Source: Saccharibacillus deserti
GTDB taxonomy: Bacteria; Bacillota; Bacilli; Paenibacillales; Paenibacillaceae
Direction: 5' to 3'
DNA length: 64,000 nt
NCBI RefSeq assembly: GCF_013618475.1
Contig: NZ_JABJVN010000006.1
Location: forward strand, 1 to 64,000
A model generated the notes under the pieces. The model saw only the letters and a list, made by a program, of their open reading frames with translations, was not told the DNA's origin and searched no databases. Shown here piece after piece: positions 11,587 through 21,174 of the stretch (the stretch's first letter is position 1; the number at the start of each line of letters is the position of its first letter). The position numbers and the translations under genes were made by a program.

Positions 11587-11901
11587 CTTTGGAGCCGCAA
11601 AAAGACCGCGAATAGGCCGCGTCAAGAAAAACGAAGCAGGCGACAAACCAGAGAGAGCGAAAAGAGGGTTGGTAGGGAATCGCGGATCCGGAAGCCAGAG
11701 AGGGAGAGGATGAACGTGCGGAAAATGAAAAGAGGGAGAGAAGCGGAGGATGCAGCTTACGATTTCCAGCAGTTAAAATGAACATAAAGCGAAGCTTGCC
11801 CGCCTGCCTGGAATGCCCTCGAAATTTTCCCTACCTTATATAGAGGTTTTTCGGCCTTGTTTTCTTTCAAAAAAAAGAGGGAGGTATCGCAAGAAGATGA
11901 C

Positions 11902-11930
11902 TTGACTTTGCTGGAAACGCATGATTAAAT
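11902..11930 (+). promoter_or_regulatory. Probable rpmH promoter
   Basis: TTGACT (11902-11907), a 17-base spacer, then TTAAAT (11925-11930), about 100 bases before rpmH. The -35 is good and the -10 weaker. Confidence 0.5.
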
Positions 11931-12032
11931 GATAAAAGGCATGTTCTGCGAGAAGAAGAACGAATGTGTGAAACTATATTGGTTTAGCGATTTTGCAAAA
12001 CCTGTACTACCGTAAAAGGAGGTGCTATTGTA

Positions 12033-12167
12033 ATGGGTCCTACTTTCAAACCAAACACCAGAAAGCGCAAAAAGGTGCACGGATTCCGTAAAAGAATGAG
12101 CACGAAAAACGGCCGCAAGGTGCTGGCTGCTCGTCGTCTCAAAGGCAGAAAAGTGCTGAGCGCGTAA
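12033..12167 (+). CDS. rpmH: 50S ribosomal protein L34
   Basis: A 44-residue, very basic protein, [20 protein letters not shown] then [20 protein letters not shown], the standard L34 sequence. AAAGGAGG precedes the ATG. It is the first gene of the rightward arm and is followed by a terminator hairpin and rnpA, the conserved rpmH-rnpA arrangement. Confidence 0.98.
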   Translation: MGPTFKPNTRKRKKVHGFRKRMSTKNGRKVLAARRLKGRKVLSA

Positions 12168-12184
12168 GTTCAGGCACATGAGCG

Positions 12185-12213
12185 AAGACCACCTGGAGGT
12201 GGTCTTTTTTTTC
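12185..12213 (+). terminator. Terminator or attenuator between rpmH and rnpA
   Basis: AGACCACC and GGTGGTCT pair around a TGGA loop and run into eight T residues. It sits between rpmH and rnpA, so it may lower rnpA expression relative to L34. Confidence 0.85.
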
Positions 12214-12239
12214 TTAAAACAAAGGGGACGCGAGGAAAA

Positions 12240-12590
12240 GTGCAAAAAAAGCTACGATTACGGAACCGGGCCGAGTTTACTCGCGTATACCGTCACGGCA
12301 AGTCTTTCGCGAACCGGCAGCTGGTCTTGTACTGGTTCCATAAACGGGACGTCGAGCGTTTTCGCATGGGCGTGTCGGTCAGCAAAAAAGTGGGCAATGC
12401 GGTGGTCCGCAACCGGATGCGCCGTTTGATGAAAGAAATTGTCAGGCAGCATGCCGACGAAATCGTCGATCATGTCGATCTTGTTTTCATTATCCGCAAG
12501 GGCGCGTTGGATCTGGACTACAAAGAGCTGGAGAAGAGCGTACTGCACGTGCTTCGCAAATCTTCGCTGATCAAGCGCAAAGGCCGTTGA
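12240..12590 (+). CDS. rnpA: Ribonuclease P protein component
   Basis: A 116-residue basic protein subunit of RNase P, which trims the 5' leader from tRNA precursors. It has the RNR signature region VSKKVGNAVVRNRMRRLMKE and the N-terminal RLRNRAEFTRVYRHGKS. The start is GTG at 12240 after GAGGAAAA. It stands between rpmH and yidC in the conserved origin order. Confidence 0.95.
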   Translation: MQKKLRLRNRAEFTRVYRHGKSFANRQLVLYWFHKRDVERFRMGVSVSKKVGNAVVRNRMRRLMKEIVRQHADEIVDHVDLVFIIRKGALDLDYKELEKSVLHVLRKSSLIKRKGR

Positions 12591-12746
12591 ACGGCGTTTT
12601 GGGGGATACGCGAATGAAGCGCTTTTTTGCGTTTCAAATAGCGTGCTAATTATGGTATGATTTTCACAACTGCCGACAATTTGTCCGATCCGGCAAGGAG
12701 CCTCACGGGAGTGCAGGAACATGAAGGTTAAGAGAGGGGTTATCAA

Positions 12747-13622
12747 GTGTCTCATTTGTTTAAACGCAGAGGCAAATGGCTGTTCGTTATCGCCGCTGTC
12801 CTGCTGATTGCCGTTCTTGCGGGCTGTACGCCGACGAATACGGCGCTGCATACGACGGAAGACTTGAGAAACAGCGGAAGCTTCTGGCGCAGCAACGTGG
12901 TGTATTGGTTCTCGCTGGCGCTCGACACATTCGCCAGATGGTTCGGAGGCGAATACGGCCTCGCCGTCCTGCTGCTCGTGTTGATTGTCCGTACGTTGAT
13001 TCTGCCGCTGACCATTAAGTCGGTCAAGAGTTCCAAAGCGATGCAAAAGATCCAACCGGAAATGCAAAAGCTGAAAGAACAATTCAAAGACGATCCGCAG
13101 CGTATGCAGCAGGAGCAGATGCGCCTGTTCCAAGAGAACAAGGTAAATCCGGCTGCCGGCTGTCTGCCTCTGATTATCCAGATGCCGATTTTTATCGCTT
13201 TGTATAACGCTATCATCTATAACAGCGATTTGGCACAGCATTCCTTCTTGTGGATGCAGCTGGGTAAACCCGATATTCCGCTCACGCTGTTCGCAGCGGC
13301 AACGACATTCCTGCAAACCTGGCTGATGATGCGTCAGAATCCGGCACAGCAGCAGGGACCGATGCAGTTCATGCTGTTTGTATACCCGATCCTGATCTTC
13401 TTTATGGGTTATCAGTTCCCGTCCGCACTGCCGCTGTACTGGGCAATGAGTAACGTGTACACGATTGTGCAGAACTTCTTCCTGTACCGCAACAACGACC
13501 CGAAAGCCGCAGCTGCCGTTATCGCGCAGCAGGGCGGATCGAAACCTTCGGGCGGCGGCGTAAGTCTGTCGAAGGGCGCAGGCCCGGTCTCCAGCCGCAA
13601 AAAGAAAAAGAAAAAACGTTGA
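12747..13622 (+). CDS. yidC: Membrane protein insertase YidC (SpoIIIJ type)
   Basis: A 291-residue YidC/Oxa1 insertase that places proteins in the cytoplasmic membrane. It begins with a lipoprotein signal peptide ending in LAGC and has the family core LLVLIVRTLILPLTIKSVKSS and NPAAGCLPLIIQMPIFIALYN, then further membrane segments and a Lys-rich tail KKKKKKR. The start is GTG. It is followed by jag, as SpoIIIJ is in B. subtilis, where the protein is also needed for sporulation. The 156-base gap before it holds no gene. Confidence 0.95.
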   Translation: MSHLFKRRGKWLFVIAAVLLIAVLAGCTPTNTALHTTEDLRNSGSFWRSNVVYWFSLALDTFARWFGGEYGLAVLLLVLIVRTLILPLTIKSVKSSKAMQKIQPEMQKLKEQFKDDPQRMQQEQMRLFQENKVNPAAGCLPLIIQMPIFIALYNAIIYNSDLAQHSFLWMQLGKPDIPLTLFAAATTFLQTWLMMRQNPAQQQGPMQFMLFVYPILIFFMGYQFPSALPLYWAMSNVYTIVQNFFLYRNNDPKAAAAVIAQQGGSKPSGGGVSLSKGAGPVSSRKKKKKKR

Positions 13623-13694
13623 TTTTCAAATAGAAAAACCGTTCTGACTAGCATGTGAAAAGACGAAGCGTGAACACAAGGGGGCGCGGATTCG

Positions 13695-14594
13695 ATGACG
13701 AGCAAAGTGACGGCTGTGGGGAAAACGGTAGACGAAGCCATAACACAGGGGCTGGCACAGCTTGGCGTAACGAGAGATCGTGTCGAAGTCAATGTGCTTG
13801 AGCACCCTTCCAAAGGTTTCTTGGGCCTGTTCGGCAGCCGCAAGGCAAAAGTCGAACTCACGTTAATCCGATCGAACCGCGTCCTCGAAGAGGCAGTCGA
13901 ACCTTCTCCCCAAACGGAAAAGACGGTTCGGCGCGAACGGCAGGACCGCCCGGGGGATGAACAGGTACCGCGTCGGGAGCGGCCCAATCCGGCCGCTCCC
14001 GGTCCGGTCCATGCAAACACTCCGGGTCAAGCGGATCCCGATGCGCCTCGGCGTTCCCGTCCGAATCCGGCCGCGCCGGCTCCTATGGGAACGGCAGGCG
14101 AAGGAGATTCGGCGGACGGAGTGACCGTTTTGTCCGAGTCGAAACCGGAAGATCGTTACGGAGAAGCCGCTGCGTTTATTCGCGACGTTGCGCAGTCCAT
14201 GGGTCTTGAAGTCGAAGTCGATATTCGCAAGAACCGCGACGGCGGCCTGCTCGATATTTCCGGCCCCGAGCTGGGGATGCTGATTGGACGTCGGGGTCAG
14301 ACGCTCGACGCGCTGCAGCTGCTCGCAAGCGTGGTAGCCAACAAAGACTCGGACCGTTTTGTCCGCCTTACGCTGGATGCGGAGAATTTCCGCCGCCGCC
14401 GGGCTAAAACGCTCGAAGAGCTGGCGGACCGTCTGGCCGAACGCGTCGTTCGTTCGCGCAAGGAAGTCGTGCTGGAACCTATGCCTCCGCAGGAGCGCAA
14501 AGTCATTCACGCACGGCTGCAGAACCACCCCGAAGTCGAGACGGGGAGCCGGGGCGAAGAACCGAACCGGCGTGTTGTGATCACGCTTAAATAA
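13695..14594 (+). CDS. jag: Jag / KhpB RNA-binding protein
   Basis: A 299-residue protein with a Jag-N domain (1-55, TAVGKTVDEAITQGLAQLG), a long Pro/Arg-rich linker containing two similar RPNPAAP blocks (about 90-135), a KH domain with GMLIGRRGQTLDALQ, and a C-terminal R3H domain. KhpB proteins bind RNA together with KhpA and influence cell division in other Firmicutes. It lies just after yidC, its usual partner gene. The linker is longer than in B. subtilis. Confidence 0.93.
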   Translation: MTSKVTAVGKTVDEAITQGLAQLGVTRDRVEVNVLEHPSKGFLGLFGSRKAKVELTLIRSNRVLEEAVEPSPQTEKTVRRERQDRPGDEQVPRRERPNPAAPGPVHANTPGQADPDAPRRSRPNPAAPAPMGTAGEGDSADGVTVLSESKPEDRYGEAAAFIRDVAQSMGLEVEVDIRKNRDGGLLDISGPELGMLIGRRGQTLDALQLLASVVANKDSDRFVRLTLDAENFRRRRAKTLEELADRLAERVVRSRKEVVLEPMPPQERKVIHARLQNHPEVETGSRGEEPNRRVVITLK

Positions 14595-14606
14595 GCCGGC
14601 TGTTCC

Positions 14607-14656
14607 CGGCAGAACGGCGCCCTCTTTGCCTTCGCGGTGAAGAGGGCCCTCTGCCG
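14607..14656 (+). terminator. Long hairpin after jag (probable terminator or processing site)
   Basis: CGGCAGA pairs with TCTGCCG and inside it CCCTCTT pairs with AAGAGGG. The T-run is poor, so termination strength is uncertain. Confidence 0.5.
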
Positions 14657-14850
14657 TTCGGGAGTCGCTGCATTGAATTTGAATGTGAAAGAAACGGATG
14701 CCCAGAACTTCCGGGATGCGTAAGAGCGGCTTCAAGGCTCGGCTTGGCCGGGACCTGTCGAAACCCGCTCAAACGCGGCGCGGAGGGGTCCGTTTCTTCT
14801 TGTATATAGGGCGTGCGGCAAGGCAGGCCGAGAAAGAGAGGGACAAGCAG

Positions 14851-16227
14851 ATGATTAGCGATACGATTGCGGCTATATCAACAGCCGTCGGCGAAGGCGG
14901 GATTGCCGTCATCCGCGTCAGCGGCCCCGAAGCGGTCGGGGAAGTCAGCCGGCTGTTTCGCGGCGCCAAACCACTGACCGAAGCGCCTACGCATACGGTG
15001 CATTACGGATTTATGGTCGATCCCGGAACAAAGGAAAAGTTGGAAGAAGTGCTGGTGACCCTGATGCTCGCGCCCAAGTCGTTCACGACGGAAGACGTGG
15101 TCGAGATCAGCGCGCACGGCGGCGTCGTCTCGGTCCGGCGCATCATGGAACTGCTGCTGAAGCAGAAGATCCGTCTGGCCGAACCGGGCGAGTTCACGAA
15201 GCGCGCTTTCCTGAACGGCCGGATCGACCTGTCGCAGGCGGAAGGCGTCATCGATTTGATTCGTTCCAAATCGGACAAAGCCTTTTCCGTGGCATTCAAG
15301 CAGGTGGAAGGCGATCTGTCCCGCCGCATCCAGGAGCTGCGGCAGACGCTGATCGAGACGCTGGCGCATATCGAAGTCAATATCGATTACCCGGAGCATG
15401 ATGTGGAATCGATGACTTCGCTGTTTATCCAGGAAAAATGCGGGGCCGTGCTGGAAGAAGTCGAACGGCTGCTCAAGACGTCGAACCAGGGCAAGATCCT
15501 GCGCGAAGGCATCACGACGGCGATTGTCGGACGGCCGAACGTCGGCAAATCTTCGCTGCTCAATGCCCTGTCCGGTCAGAACCGGGCGATCGTGACCGAT
15601 ATCCCGGGAACGACGCGCGACGTCATCGAAGAATTTATCACCATCAACAATATCCCGCTCAAGCTGCTTGATACCGCCGGAATCCGCGAGACGCTGGACG
15701 TTGTGGAACGGATCGGGGTCGAACGTTCGCGCACCGCACTGAACGAAGCCGACCTGATTCTGCTCGTACTCAGCCATGGCGACGAACTGGATGACGAAGA
15801 AATACGTTTGATGGAGCAGATCAGCGGCCGGCAGTCGATCGTGATTTTGAACAAAATGGATCTGCCGCAAAAAATCGAGACGGAAAAAGTGCGCCAATTC
15901 TACAAAGAAGAGCTGATTGTGCCGATGACCGTTAAAGACAGCGAAGGGATCGACAGTCTGGAAGAAGCCATTTCTTCCCTGTTCTTCGCAGGCAAACTCG
16001 AAAGCGCCGATCTGACCTATGTGTCGAACGTACGCCATATTGCACTGCTGCACCAGACGAAGCGTTCGCTGCACGATGCGATCGAAGCGGCTCGGATGTT
16101 CGTGCCGATCGACATGATCCAGATCGATGTGCGGATGGCCTGGGAACAGCTCGGCGAGATCGTCGGCGATACCGCCCAGGACTCGTTGATCGATCAGATC
16201 TTCTCCCAATTTTGTCTGGGCAAATAA
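14851..16227 (+). CDS. mnmE: tRNA modification GTPase MnmE
   Basis: A 458-residue GTPase that, with MnmG, adds carboxymethylaminomethyl to U34 of certain tRNAs. It has an N-terminal folate-binding domain ([17 protein letters not shown]), a helical domain, an inserted G domain with GRPNVGKS at 227-234, DTAG and NKMD, and the C-terminal FCLGK with the conserved Cys455. The start is the ATG at 14851 after GAGAGGGA. The roughly 250 bases upstream hold a hairpin and no gene. Confidence 0.96.
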   Translation: MISDTIAAISTAVGEGGIAVIRVSGPEAVGEVSRLFRGAKPLTEAPTHTVHYGFMVDPGTKEKLEEVLVTLMLAPKSFTTEDVVEISAHGGVVSVRRIMELLLKQKIRLAEPGEFTKRAFLNGRIDLSQAEGVIDLIRSKSDKAFSVAFKQVEGDLSRRIQELRQTLIETLAHIEVNIDYPEHDVESMTSLFIQEKCGAVLEEVERLLKTSNQGKILREGITTAIVGRPNVGKSSLLNALSGQNRAIVTDIPGTTRDVIEEFITINNIPLKLLDTAGIRETLDVVERIGVERSRTALNEADLILLVLSHGDELDDEEIRLMEQISGRQSIVILNKMDLPQKIETEKVRQFYKEELIVPMTVKDSEGIDSLEEAISSLFFAGKLESADLTYVSNVRHIALLHQTKRSLHDAIEAARMFVPIDMIQIDVRMAWEQLGEIVGDTAQDSLIDQIFSQFCLGK

Positions 16228-16294
16228 GCCGAAGCCGCTTTTTCTTTTAATCATACAGTGAAATACAACTACAGCGAAGCCAGTAAACGAGTAA

Positions 16295-16403
16295 GCGGAA
16301 TGTCCTGAAGAAGCGAAGCGCTCGCCTCTGTTTTCGGAATATCTCCCTTAGGGAGCTTATTCAAATATTCCGAAAGCAGCAAGCGATCGTAAGGATATTC
16401 CGC
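16295..16403 (-). repeat. Structured intergenic repeat, copy C
   Basis: Same family as the elements near 8.3 and 40.7 kb, on the minus strand. P1 is GCGGAATATCC (16393-16403) with its partner at 16295-16305 (10 of 11 pairs). P2 is TTTCGGAATAT (16332-16342) with 16365-16375. The linkers read, on the minus strand, TTACGATCGCTTGCTGC (16376-16392) and CAGAGGCGAGCGCTTCGC (within 16306-16330). It fills the 222-base gap between mnmE and mnmG. Confidence 0.7.
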
Positions 16404-16449
16404 GGCACGAGTTCACCCAGGCGAGCACCCCCTAAGGAGGGAAACACCA

Positions 16450-18336
16450 ATGACATACTCAGGCGGAGAATTTGACGTAATCGTCGTAGGGGCCGGACAT
16501 GCCGGCGTCGAATCGGCGCTTGCCGCAGCCCGGATGGGCTGCAAGACGCTGATGGTCACCATCAACCTTGATATGGTAGCCTTCATGCCCTGCAACCCGT
16601 CGATCGGCGGCCCGGCCAAAGGCCATGTCGTACGCGAGATCGATGCGCTCGGCGGCGAAATGGGACGCAATATCGACAAGACTTTTATCCAGATGCGGAT
16701 GCTCAATACCGGCAAAGGTCCGGCCGTTCACGCGCTGCGCGCGCAGGCCGATAAATTCGACTACCAGCAGACGATGAAGGAAACGATGGAAAAAGAACGC
16801 AATCTCACCATGCGCCAAGGCATGGTCGAAGAACTGATCGTCGAAGACGGCAAGTGCGTGGGCGTCGTAACCAAGACGGGCACGCGGTATACGGCCAAAT
16901 CGGTCGTGCTGACGACAGGCACGTACCTGCGCGGCAAGATCATCATGGGCGAGCTGATGTACGAGAGCGGCCCGAACAACCAGCAGCCGTCCGTGCGTCT
17001 GGCCGAACATCTGCGTGAGCTTGGATTCAACCTGGTTCGCTTCAAGACCGGAACGCCGCCGCGCGTGCACAAGGATACGATCGACTTCTCGAAGACCGAG
17101 ATTCAGCCGGGAGACGACAAGCCGAAGTTCTTCTCCTACGAAACAAAAGGGTCGACCAACGAGCAGCTGCCGTGCTGGCTGACCTACACGTCGCCGGAAA
17201 CGCATCAGATCATCAACGACAACCTGTACCGCGCGCCGATGTTCTCCGGTCTGATCGAAGGGACCGGTCCGCGCTACTGTCCGTCCATCGAGGACAAAGT
17301 AGTGCGCTTCAGCGACAAGTCGAAGCACCAGATCTTCCTGGAGCCGGAAGGCAAGAATACGGCCGAATATTACGTCCAGGGTCTATCGACCAGCCTGCCG
17401 GAAGACGTTCAGCTGAGCATGCTGCGCACGATTGCCGGTATGGAGAAAGTCGAGATCATGCGCAACGGTTACGCGATCGAATACGACGCGATGGTGCCGA
17501 CGCAGCTCTGGCCGACGCTCGAAACGAAGCTGCTGCCCGGTCTGTTTACCGCCGGGCAGCTGAACGGAACATCGGGATACGAAGAAGCGGCGGGACAAGG
17601 CATTATGGCCGGAATCAACGCCGCGCGCAAAGCCCAGGGTCTTGACGCTATCGTGCTCGATCGTTCGCAGGGGTACATCGGCGTTCTGATCGACGACCTC
17701 GTTACGAAAGGGACGAACGAACCTTACCGTCTGCTGACTTCGCGCGCCGAATACCGGCTGCTGCTTCGTCACGACAATGCGGATCTTCGTCTGACGCCAA
17801 TCGGCCGCGAAATCGGATTGATCGGAGAAGAACGGTACGCAGCGTTCCTTGATAAAAAAGCCAAGGTCGAAGCGGAGATCGAACGTCTGCGCAAAACGAA
17901 AGTACACCCGGATCAGGTTAATCCGATGCTGGAACGAATCGGATCGGCCGTAATCAACAACGGCTCCGATCTGCTGACCATCCTGCGCCGTCCGGAAGTG
18001 ACGTACGCGGAGATCGCGACGATCGTACCGACCGAAATCGAGCTGGACGAAGAGATGAAAGACCAGGTCGAAGTTCAGGTGAAATACGCCGGCTATATCG
18101 AGAAGCAGCTGGCGCACGTGGAACGTTTGAAGAAAATGGAACAGAAAAAGCTCCCGGAAGATCTCGCCTACGAAGAAGTGCGCGGTCTGGCGATGGAAGC
18201 GAAGCAGAAGCTGGCCGCGATTCGGCCGCTGTCGATCGGGCAGGCTTCGCGTATTTCCGGCGTAACGCCCGCCGATATTTCGATCCTGCTCGTTTACCTG
18301 GAACAGGTTAATCGGGTAGCGGCGGCACGGGGGTAA
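16450..18336 (+). CDS. mnmG: tRNA uridine-5-carboxymethylaminomethyl modification enzyme MnmG
   Basis: A 628-residue FAD-dependent partner of MnmE. The dinucleotide-binding motif [19 protein letters not shown] is at 12-30, [12 protein letters not shown] follows, and [20 protein letters not shown] is the C-terminal FAD signature. The ATG follows AAGGAGG. It ends two bases before rsmG, so the two are probably co-transcribed. Length is typical. Confidence 0.97.
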   Translation: MTYSGGEFDVIVVGAGHAGVESALAAARMGCKTLMVTINLDMVAFMPCNPSIGGPAKGHVVREIDALGGEMGRNIDKTFIQMRMLNTGKGPAVHALRAQADKFDYQQTMKETMEKERNLTMRQGMVEELIVEDGKCVGVVTKTGTRYTAKSVVLTTGTYLRGKIIMGELMYESGPNNQQPSVRLAEHLRELGFNLVRFKTGTPPRVHKDTIDFSKTEIQPGDDKPKFFSYETKGSTNEQLPCWLTYTSPETHQIINDNLYRAPMFSGLIEGTGPRYCPSIEDKVVRFSDKSKHQIFLEPEGKNTAEYYVQGLSTSLPEDVQLSMLRTIAGMEKVEIMRNGYAIEYDAMVPTQLWPTLETKLLPGLFTAGQLNGTSGYEEAAGQGIMAGINAARKAQGLDAIVLDRSQGYIGVLIDDLVTKGTNEPYRLLTSRAEYRLLLRHDNADLRLTPIGREIGLIGEERYAAFLDKKAKVEAEIERLRKTKVHPDQVNPMLERIGSAVINNGSDLLTILRRPEVTYAEIATIVPTEIELDEEMKDQVEVQVKYAGYIEKQLAHVERLKKMEQKKLPEDLAYEEVRGLAMEAKQKLAAIRPLSIGQASRISGVTPADISILLVYLEQVNRVAAARG

Positions 18337-18338
18337 GC

Positions 18339-19061
18339 ATGGACGAGATACAGAAACGGTTTACGGAGCGTTTGAAAGAGCGCGGAATCGAACTGAACGA
18401 AACACAGCTGGAACAGTTCGAGACTTATTACAAGCTGCTGGTCGAGTGGAACGAGAAGATGAATCTGACCGGCATTACCGAACGCGAGCAGGTGTATGAG
18501 AAGCATTTTTACGATTCGCTGACGCTGGCCTTCTATGTCAATATGAAAAAGGTAACCAGCCTGGCCGATATCGGTTCGGGTGCCGGCTTCCCCGGCGTCC
18601 CGCTCAAAATCGCTTTCCCGCATCTGAAATTGTCCATCATCGATTCGCTGAACAAACGGATCACGTTCCTCAAGACGCTGTCGGAAGGACTTGGACTCGC
18701 AAATGCCGAGTTTCTGCACGGCCGTGCCGAAGAGTGGGGACACAAGCGCGGATATCGCGATTCGTTCGATCTGGTAACGGCTCGCGCGGTTGCGCGCCTC
18801 GCCGTGCTGAACGAGTTCTGCCTGCCGTTCGTCAAGCCGGAAGGGATCTTCGCGGCGATGAAAGGCACGGATCCGGCCGAAGAAATCGCGGATGCCCAGA
18901 AGAGTCTGCGCGAGCTGCGGGGCGAGATTTTGGGCGTCGAAGCGTTCCAACTGCCGTTTGACGAGTCGGAGCGCCATATTATCCGGGTGTCGAAATTCGC
19001 GATTACCCCGTACAAGTATCCGCGTACGCCGGGTCTTCCGATGAAAAAGCCTCTGGTTTAA
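18339..19061 (+). CDS. rsmG: 16S rRNA (guanine-N7)-methyltransferase RsmG
   Basis: A 240-residue SAM-dependent methyltransferase (GidB) that methylates a guanine in the 530 loop of 16S rRNA. Motif I is ADIGSGAGFPGVPLKIAFP. Loss of RsmG gives low-level streptomycin resistance in other bacteria. It follows mnmG by two bases, and a parS site lies a few bases after its stop. Confidence 0.95.
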   Translation: MDEIQKRFTERLKERGIELNETQLEQFETYYKLLVEWNEKMNLTGITEREQVYEKHFYDSLTLAFYVNMKKVTSLADIGSGAGFPGVPLKIAFPHLKLSIIDSLNKRITFLKTLSEGLGLANAEFLHGRAEEWGHKRGYRDSFDLVTARAVARLAVLNEFCLPFVKPEGIFAAMKGTDPAEEIADAQKSLRELRGEILGVEAFQLPFDESERHIIRVSKFAITPYKYPRTPGLPMKKPLV

Positions 19062-19068
19062 GCCGGCT

Positions 19069-19084
19069 TGTTTCACGTGGAACA
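19069..19084 (+). other. parS centromere site
   Basis: TGTTTCACGTGGAACA, a full match to the ParB-binding parS consensus TGTTNCACGTGRAACA. It lies 8 bases after rsmG and close to soj/parB. Confidence 0.9.
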
Positions 19085-19123
19085 CAAAAAAACAAAGATT
19101 TCGACCCGATGTACGGGTGACAC

Positions 19124-19153
19124 AAGCGCTGCCTCCGGGCGGCGCTTTTTTTG
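19124..19153 (+). terminator. Terminator after rsmG
   Basis: AAGCGCTGCC and GGGCGGCGCTT pair around a short loop, followed by seven T. Confidence 0.85.
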
Positions 19154-19293
19154 GTTTGGGCCGCCGTTTTCGGAGAGAGTCGGAGGCGGGCCGGCGGTGG
19201 ATTTCAGGATAGGATTCACCGCTAAAAAGTGATAAACTGGAATTGTCTGCCCGCCGAATTTCCGCGGGCTGCCCAGGATTTGCAATTCAGGAA

Positions 19294-19319
19294 GAACCGG
19301 CGGCCAAAGCCGCCGGTTC
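19294..19319 (+). other. Strong hairpin in the noc leader
   Basis: GAACCGGCGGC pairs perfectly with GCCGCCGGTTC around AAA-type loop CAAA. It has no T-run and lies about 210 bases before noc. The rest of 19154-19526 shows no gene I can support. Confidence 0.6.
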
Positions 19320-19526
19320 CGGAAGATACACGCTGCAAAAAGCTGCAAGAACAGGCTTGGCAGGCGCGATCACAGGCGGGAAACGCAAGGAAGTCCAGGA
19401 TGCGGGGGGAACGCATCGGCTTCCGGTCTCCGCCCGGGTCCCGCGTACGGCCGGGCAGGGAGTTGAAATTTCTTGAGAAGGACGGCTTAAGGTGCCGCTT
19501 TCCCGGAACAGGTGGTCATGGTCGGA

Positions 19527-20345
19527 ATGAAAGAGCAATTTTCCAAGTTATTCGGGCTGACGGAACGTGCGGCCGGAGACGAAGTCAAACAGATTCCGGT
19601 CGATGAGATTGTGAGCAGCCCTTATCAGCCGCGAACGATCTTCGATGAAGAAAAGATCGAGGAGCTGTGCCAGACGATCCGGACGCATGGCGTCATCCAG
19701 CCGATCGTCGTGCGTCTGCGCGGCGGCAAATACGAGATTATTGCCGGCGAGCGGCGCTGGCGCGCCATCCGGAAGCTCGGCCTTCCGACGGTTCCGGCTA
19801 TTGTGCGCGAATTCAACGATTCGCAGACGGCTTCGATCGCGCTGATCGAAAATCTGCAGCGCGAAGGATTGACCGCGATCGAAGAAGCGGCCGCTTACGA
19901 GAAGCTGATCGAGCTGCATCAGCTGACGCAGGAAAGTCTGGCCCAGCGTCTGGGCAAAAGCCAGTCGACGATCGCCAACAAGCTGCGTCTGCTGCAGCTT
20001 CCCGAGCCGGTCAAGCAGGCACTGATGGAACGCAGGATTACCGAACGCCATGCCCGCGCGCTTCTGCCGCTCGGAAGCGAGGAACTTCAGCTCAAGCTGC
20101 TGAAAGAGATCGCCGCCAAAGAGCTGAACGTCAAGCAGACGGAAGCCCGGGTCGCTTTTTACAAAGAAACCGTTCAGGTCAAGAAATCCAAGCGCGTCTC
20201 TTACAGCAAAGACGTCCGGCTGGCTCTGAATACGATCCGTCATTCGATTGACATGGTGTCGGGATCGGGGATGAACATCCGGACCACGGAAGCCGACCAG
20301 GGAGATCACTACGAAATCGTGATTCGGATTCCCAAAAAGTCCTGA
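19527..20345 (+). CDS. noc: Nucleoid occlusion protein Noc
   Basis: A 272-residue ParB-family protein. It has the ParB/Srx CTP-binding domain ([14 protein letters not shown] and AGERRWRA), a helix-turn-helix ([21 protein letters not shown]) and a C-terminal dimerisation domain ending in IRIPKKS. In B. subtilis Noc binds its own sites and blocks septum assembly over the nucleoid. The assignment as Noc rather than ParB comes from the [11 protein letters not shown] start, like MKHSFSRFFGL, and its place upstream of soj/parB. The ATG at 19527 is chosen for that reason. Confidence 0.93.
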   Translation: MKEQFSKLFGLTERAAGDEVKQIPVDEIVSSPYQPRTIFDEEKIEELCQTIRTHGVIQPIVVRLRGGKYEIIAGERRWRAIRKLGLPTVPAIVREFNDSQTASIALIENLQREGLTAIEEAAAYEKLIELHQLTQESLAQRLGKSQSTIANKLRLLQLPEPVKQALMERRITERHARALLPLGSEELQLKLLKEIAAKELNVKQTEARVAFYKETVQVKKSKRVSYSKDVRLALNTIRHSIDMVSGSGMNIRTTEADQGDHYEIVIRIPKKS

Positions 20346-20412
20346 TTGCGGAGCGCGGCTGCGGAATTCATGCCGGTACGGAACAAACCAATCCCAACCG
20401 AGGTGAATCCGA

Positions 20413-21174
20413 TTGTCCAAAATCATTGCAATCGCCAATCAGAAAGGCGGAGTCGGCAAAACGACGACATCCGTCAATCTGAGCGCCGGTCTGGCCAAGC
20501 TGGGCAAGCGCGTGCTGCTGATCGATATCGACCCGCAGGGCAATTCGACAAGCGGAGTCGGAATCAACAAAGCCGATGTGGAACACTGCATCTATGACAT
20601 CCTGATCAACGAAGTTCACCCGAAAGAAGTCGTCGTCTCTACGCATATCGAAGGGCTCGACGTCATTCCCGCCACGATTCAGCTGGCCGGCGCGGAGATC
20701 GAGCTGGTCCCTGTCATGTCGCGGGAACTTCGGCTGAAGAAGAATATCCATCTGATCAAAAAAGATTACGATTATATTCTGATCGATTGTCCGCCCTCTC
20801 TGGGAATTCTGACGATCAATTCACTGACGGCCGCCGATTCGGTCATTATTCCGATCCAATGCGAGTATTATGCGCTTGAAGGCCTCAGCCAGCTGCTCAA
20901 CACGGTGCGTCTGGTCCAGAAACAGCTCAATACCGAACTGCAGATCGAAGGCGTGCTGCTGACCATGCTTGATGCGCGGACCAATCTGGGTATCCAGGTG
21001 ATCGAAGAAGTGAAAAAGTATTTTCAGGACAAAGTTTACGAAACGATCATCCCCCGCAATGTGCGTTTAAGCGAAGCCCCGTCGCACGGTCAGACGATTA
21101 TGACATACGACCCCCGTTCCAAGGGAGCCGAATACTATATGGAGCTGGCAAGGGAAGTGATGACCTATGAATAA
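20413..21174 (+). CDS. soj: Chromosome partitioning ATPase ParA (Soj)
   Basis: A 253-residue ParA-type ATPase. The deviant Walker A is NQKGGVGKTTTSVNLSAGL, and Walker B/switch is DYILIDCPPSLGILTINSL. Soj works with ParB on origin segregation and also regulates DnaA in B. subtilis. The start is TTG at 20413 after GAGGTGA. Its 3' end overlaps parB by 8 bases, indicating translational coupling. Confidence 0.96.
   Translation: MSKIIAIANQKGGVGKTTTSVNLSAGLAKLGKRVLLIDIDPQGNSTSGVGINKADVEHCIYDILINEVHPKEVVVSTHIEGLDVIPATIQLAGAEIELVPVMSRELRLKKNIHLIKKDYDYILIDCPPSLGILTINSLTAADSVIIPIQCEYYALEGLSQLLNTVRLVQKQLNTELQIEGVLLTMLDARTNLGIQVIEEVKKYFQDKVYETIIPRNVRLSEAPSHGQTIMTYDPRSKGAEYYMELAREVMTYE

Noticed and set aside
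11381-11785. Open frame of 134 codons in the origin region, minus strand
   Set aside because: It translates DnaA-box-rich origin DNA, has low-complexity Phe/Ser composition and no ribosome site.
13940-14090. Internal repeat in jag
   Set aside because: Two similar RPNPAAP segments within a disordered linker. It is kept in frame and is not a mobile or regulatory repeat.
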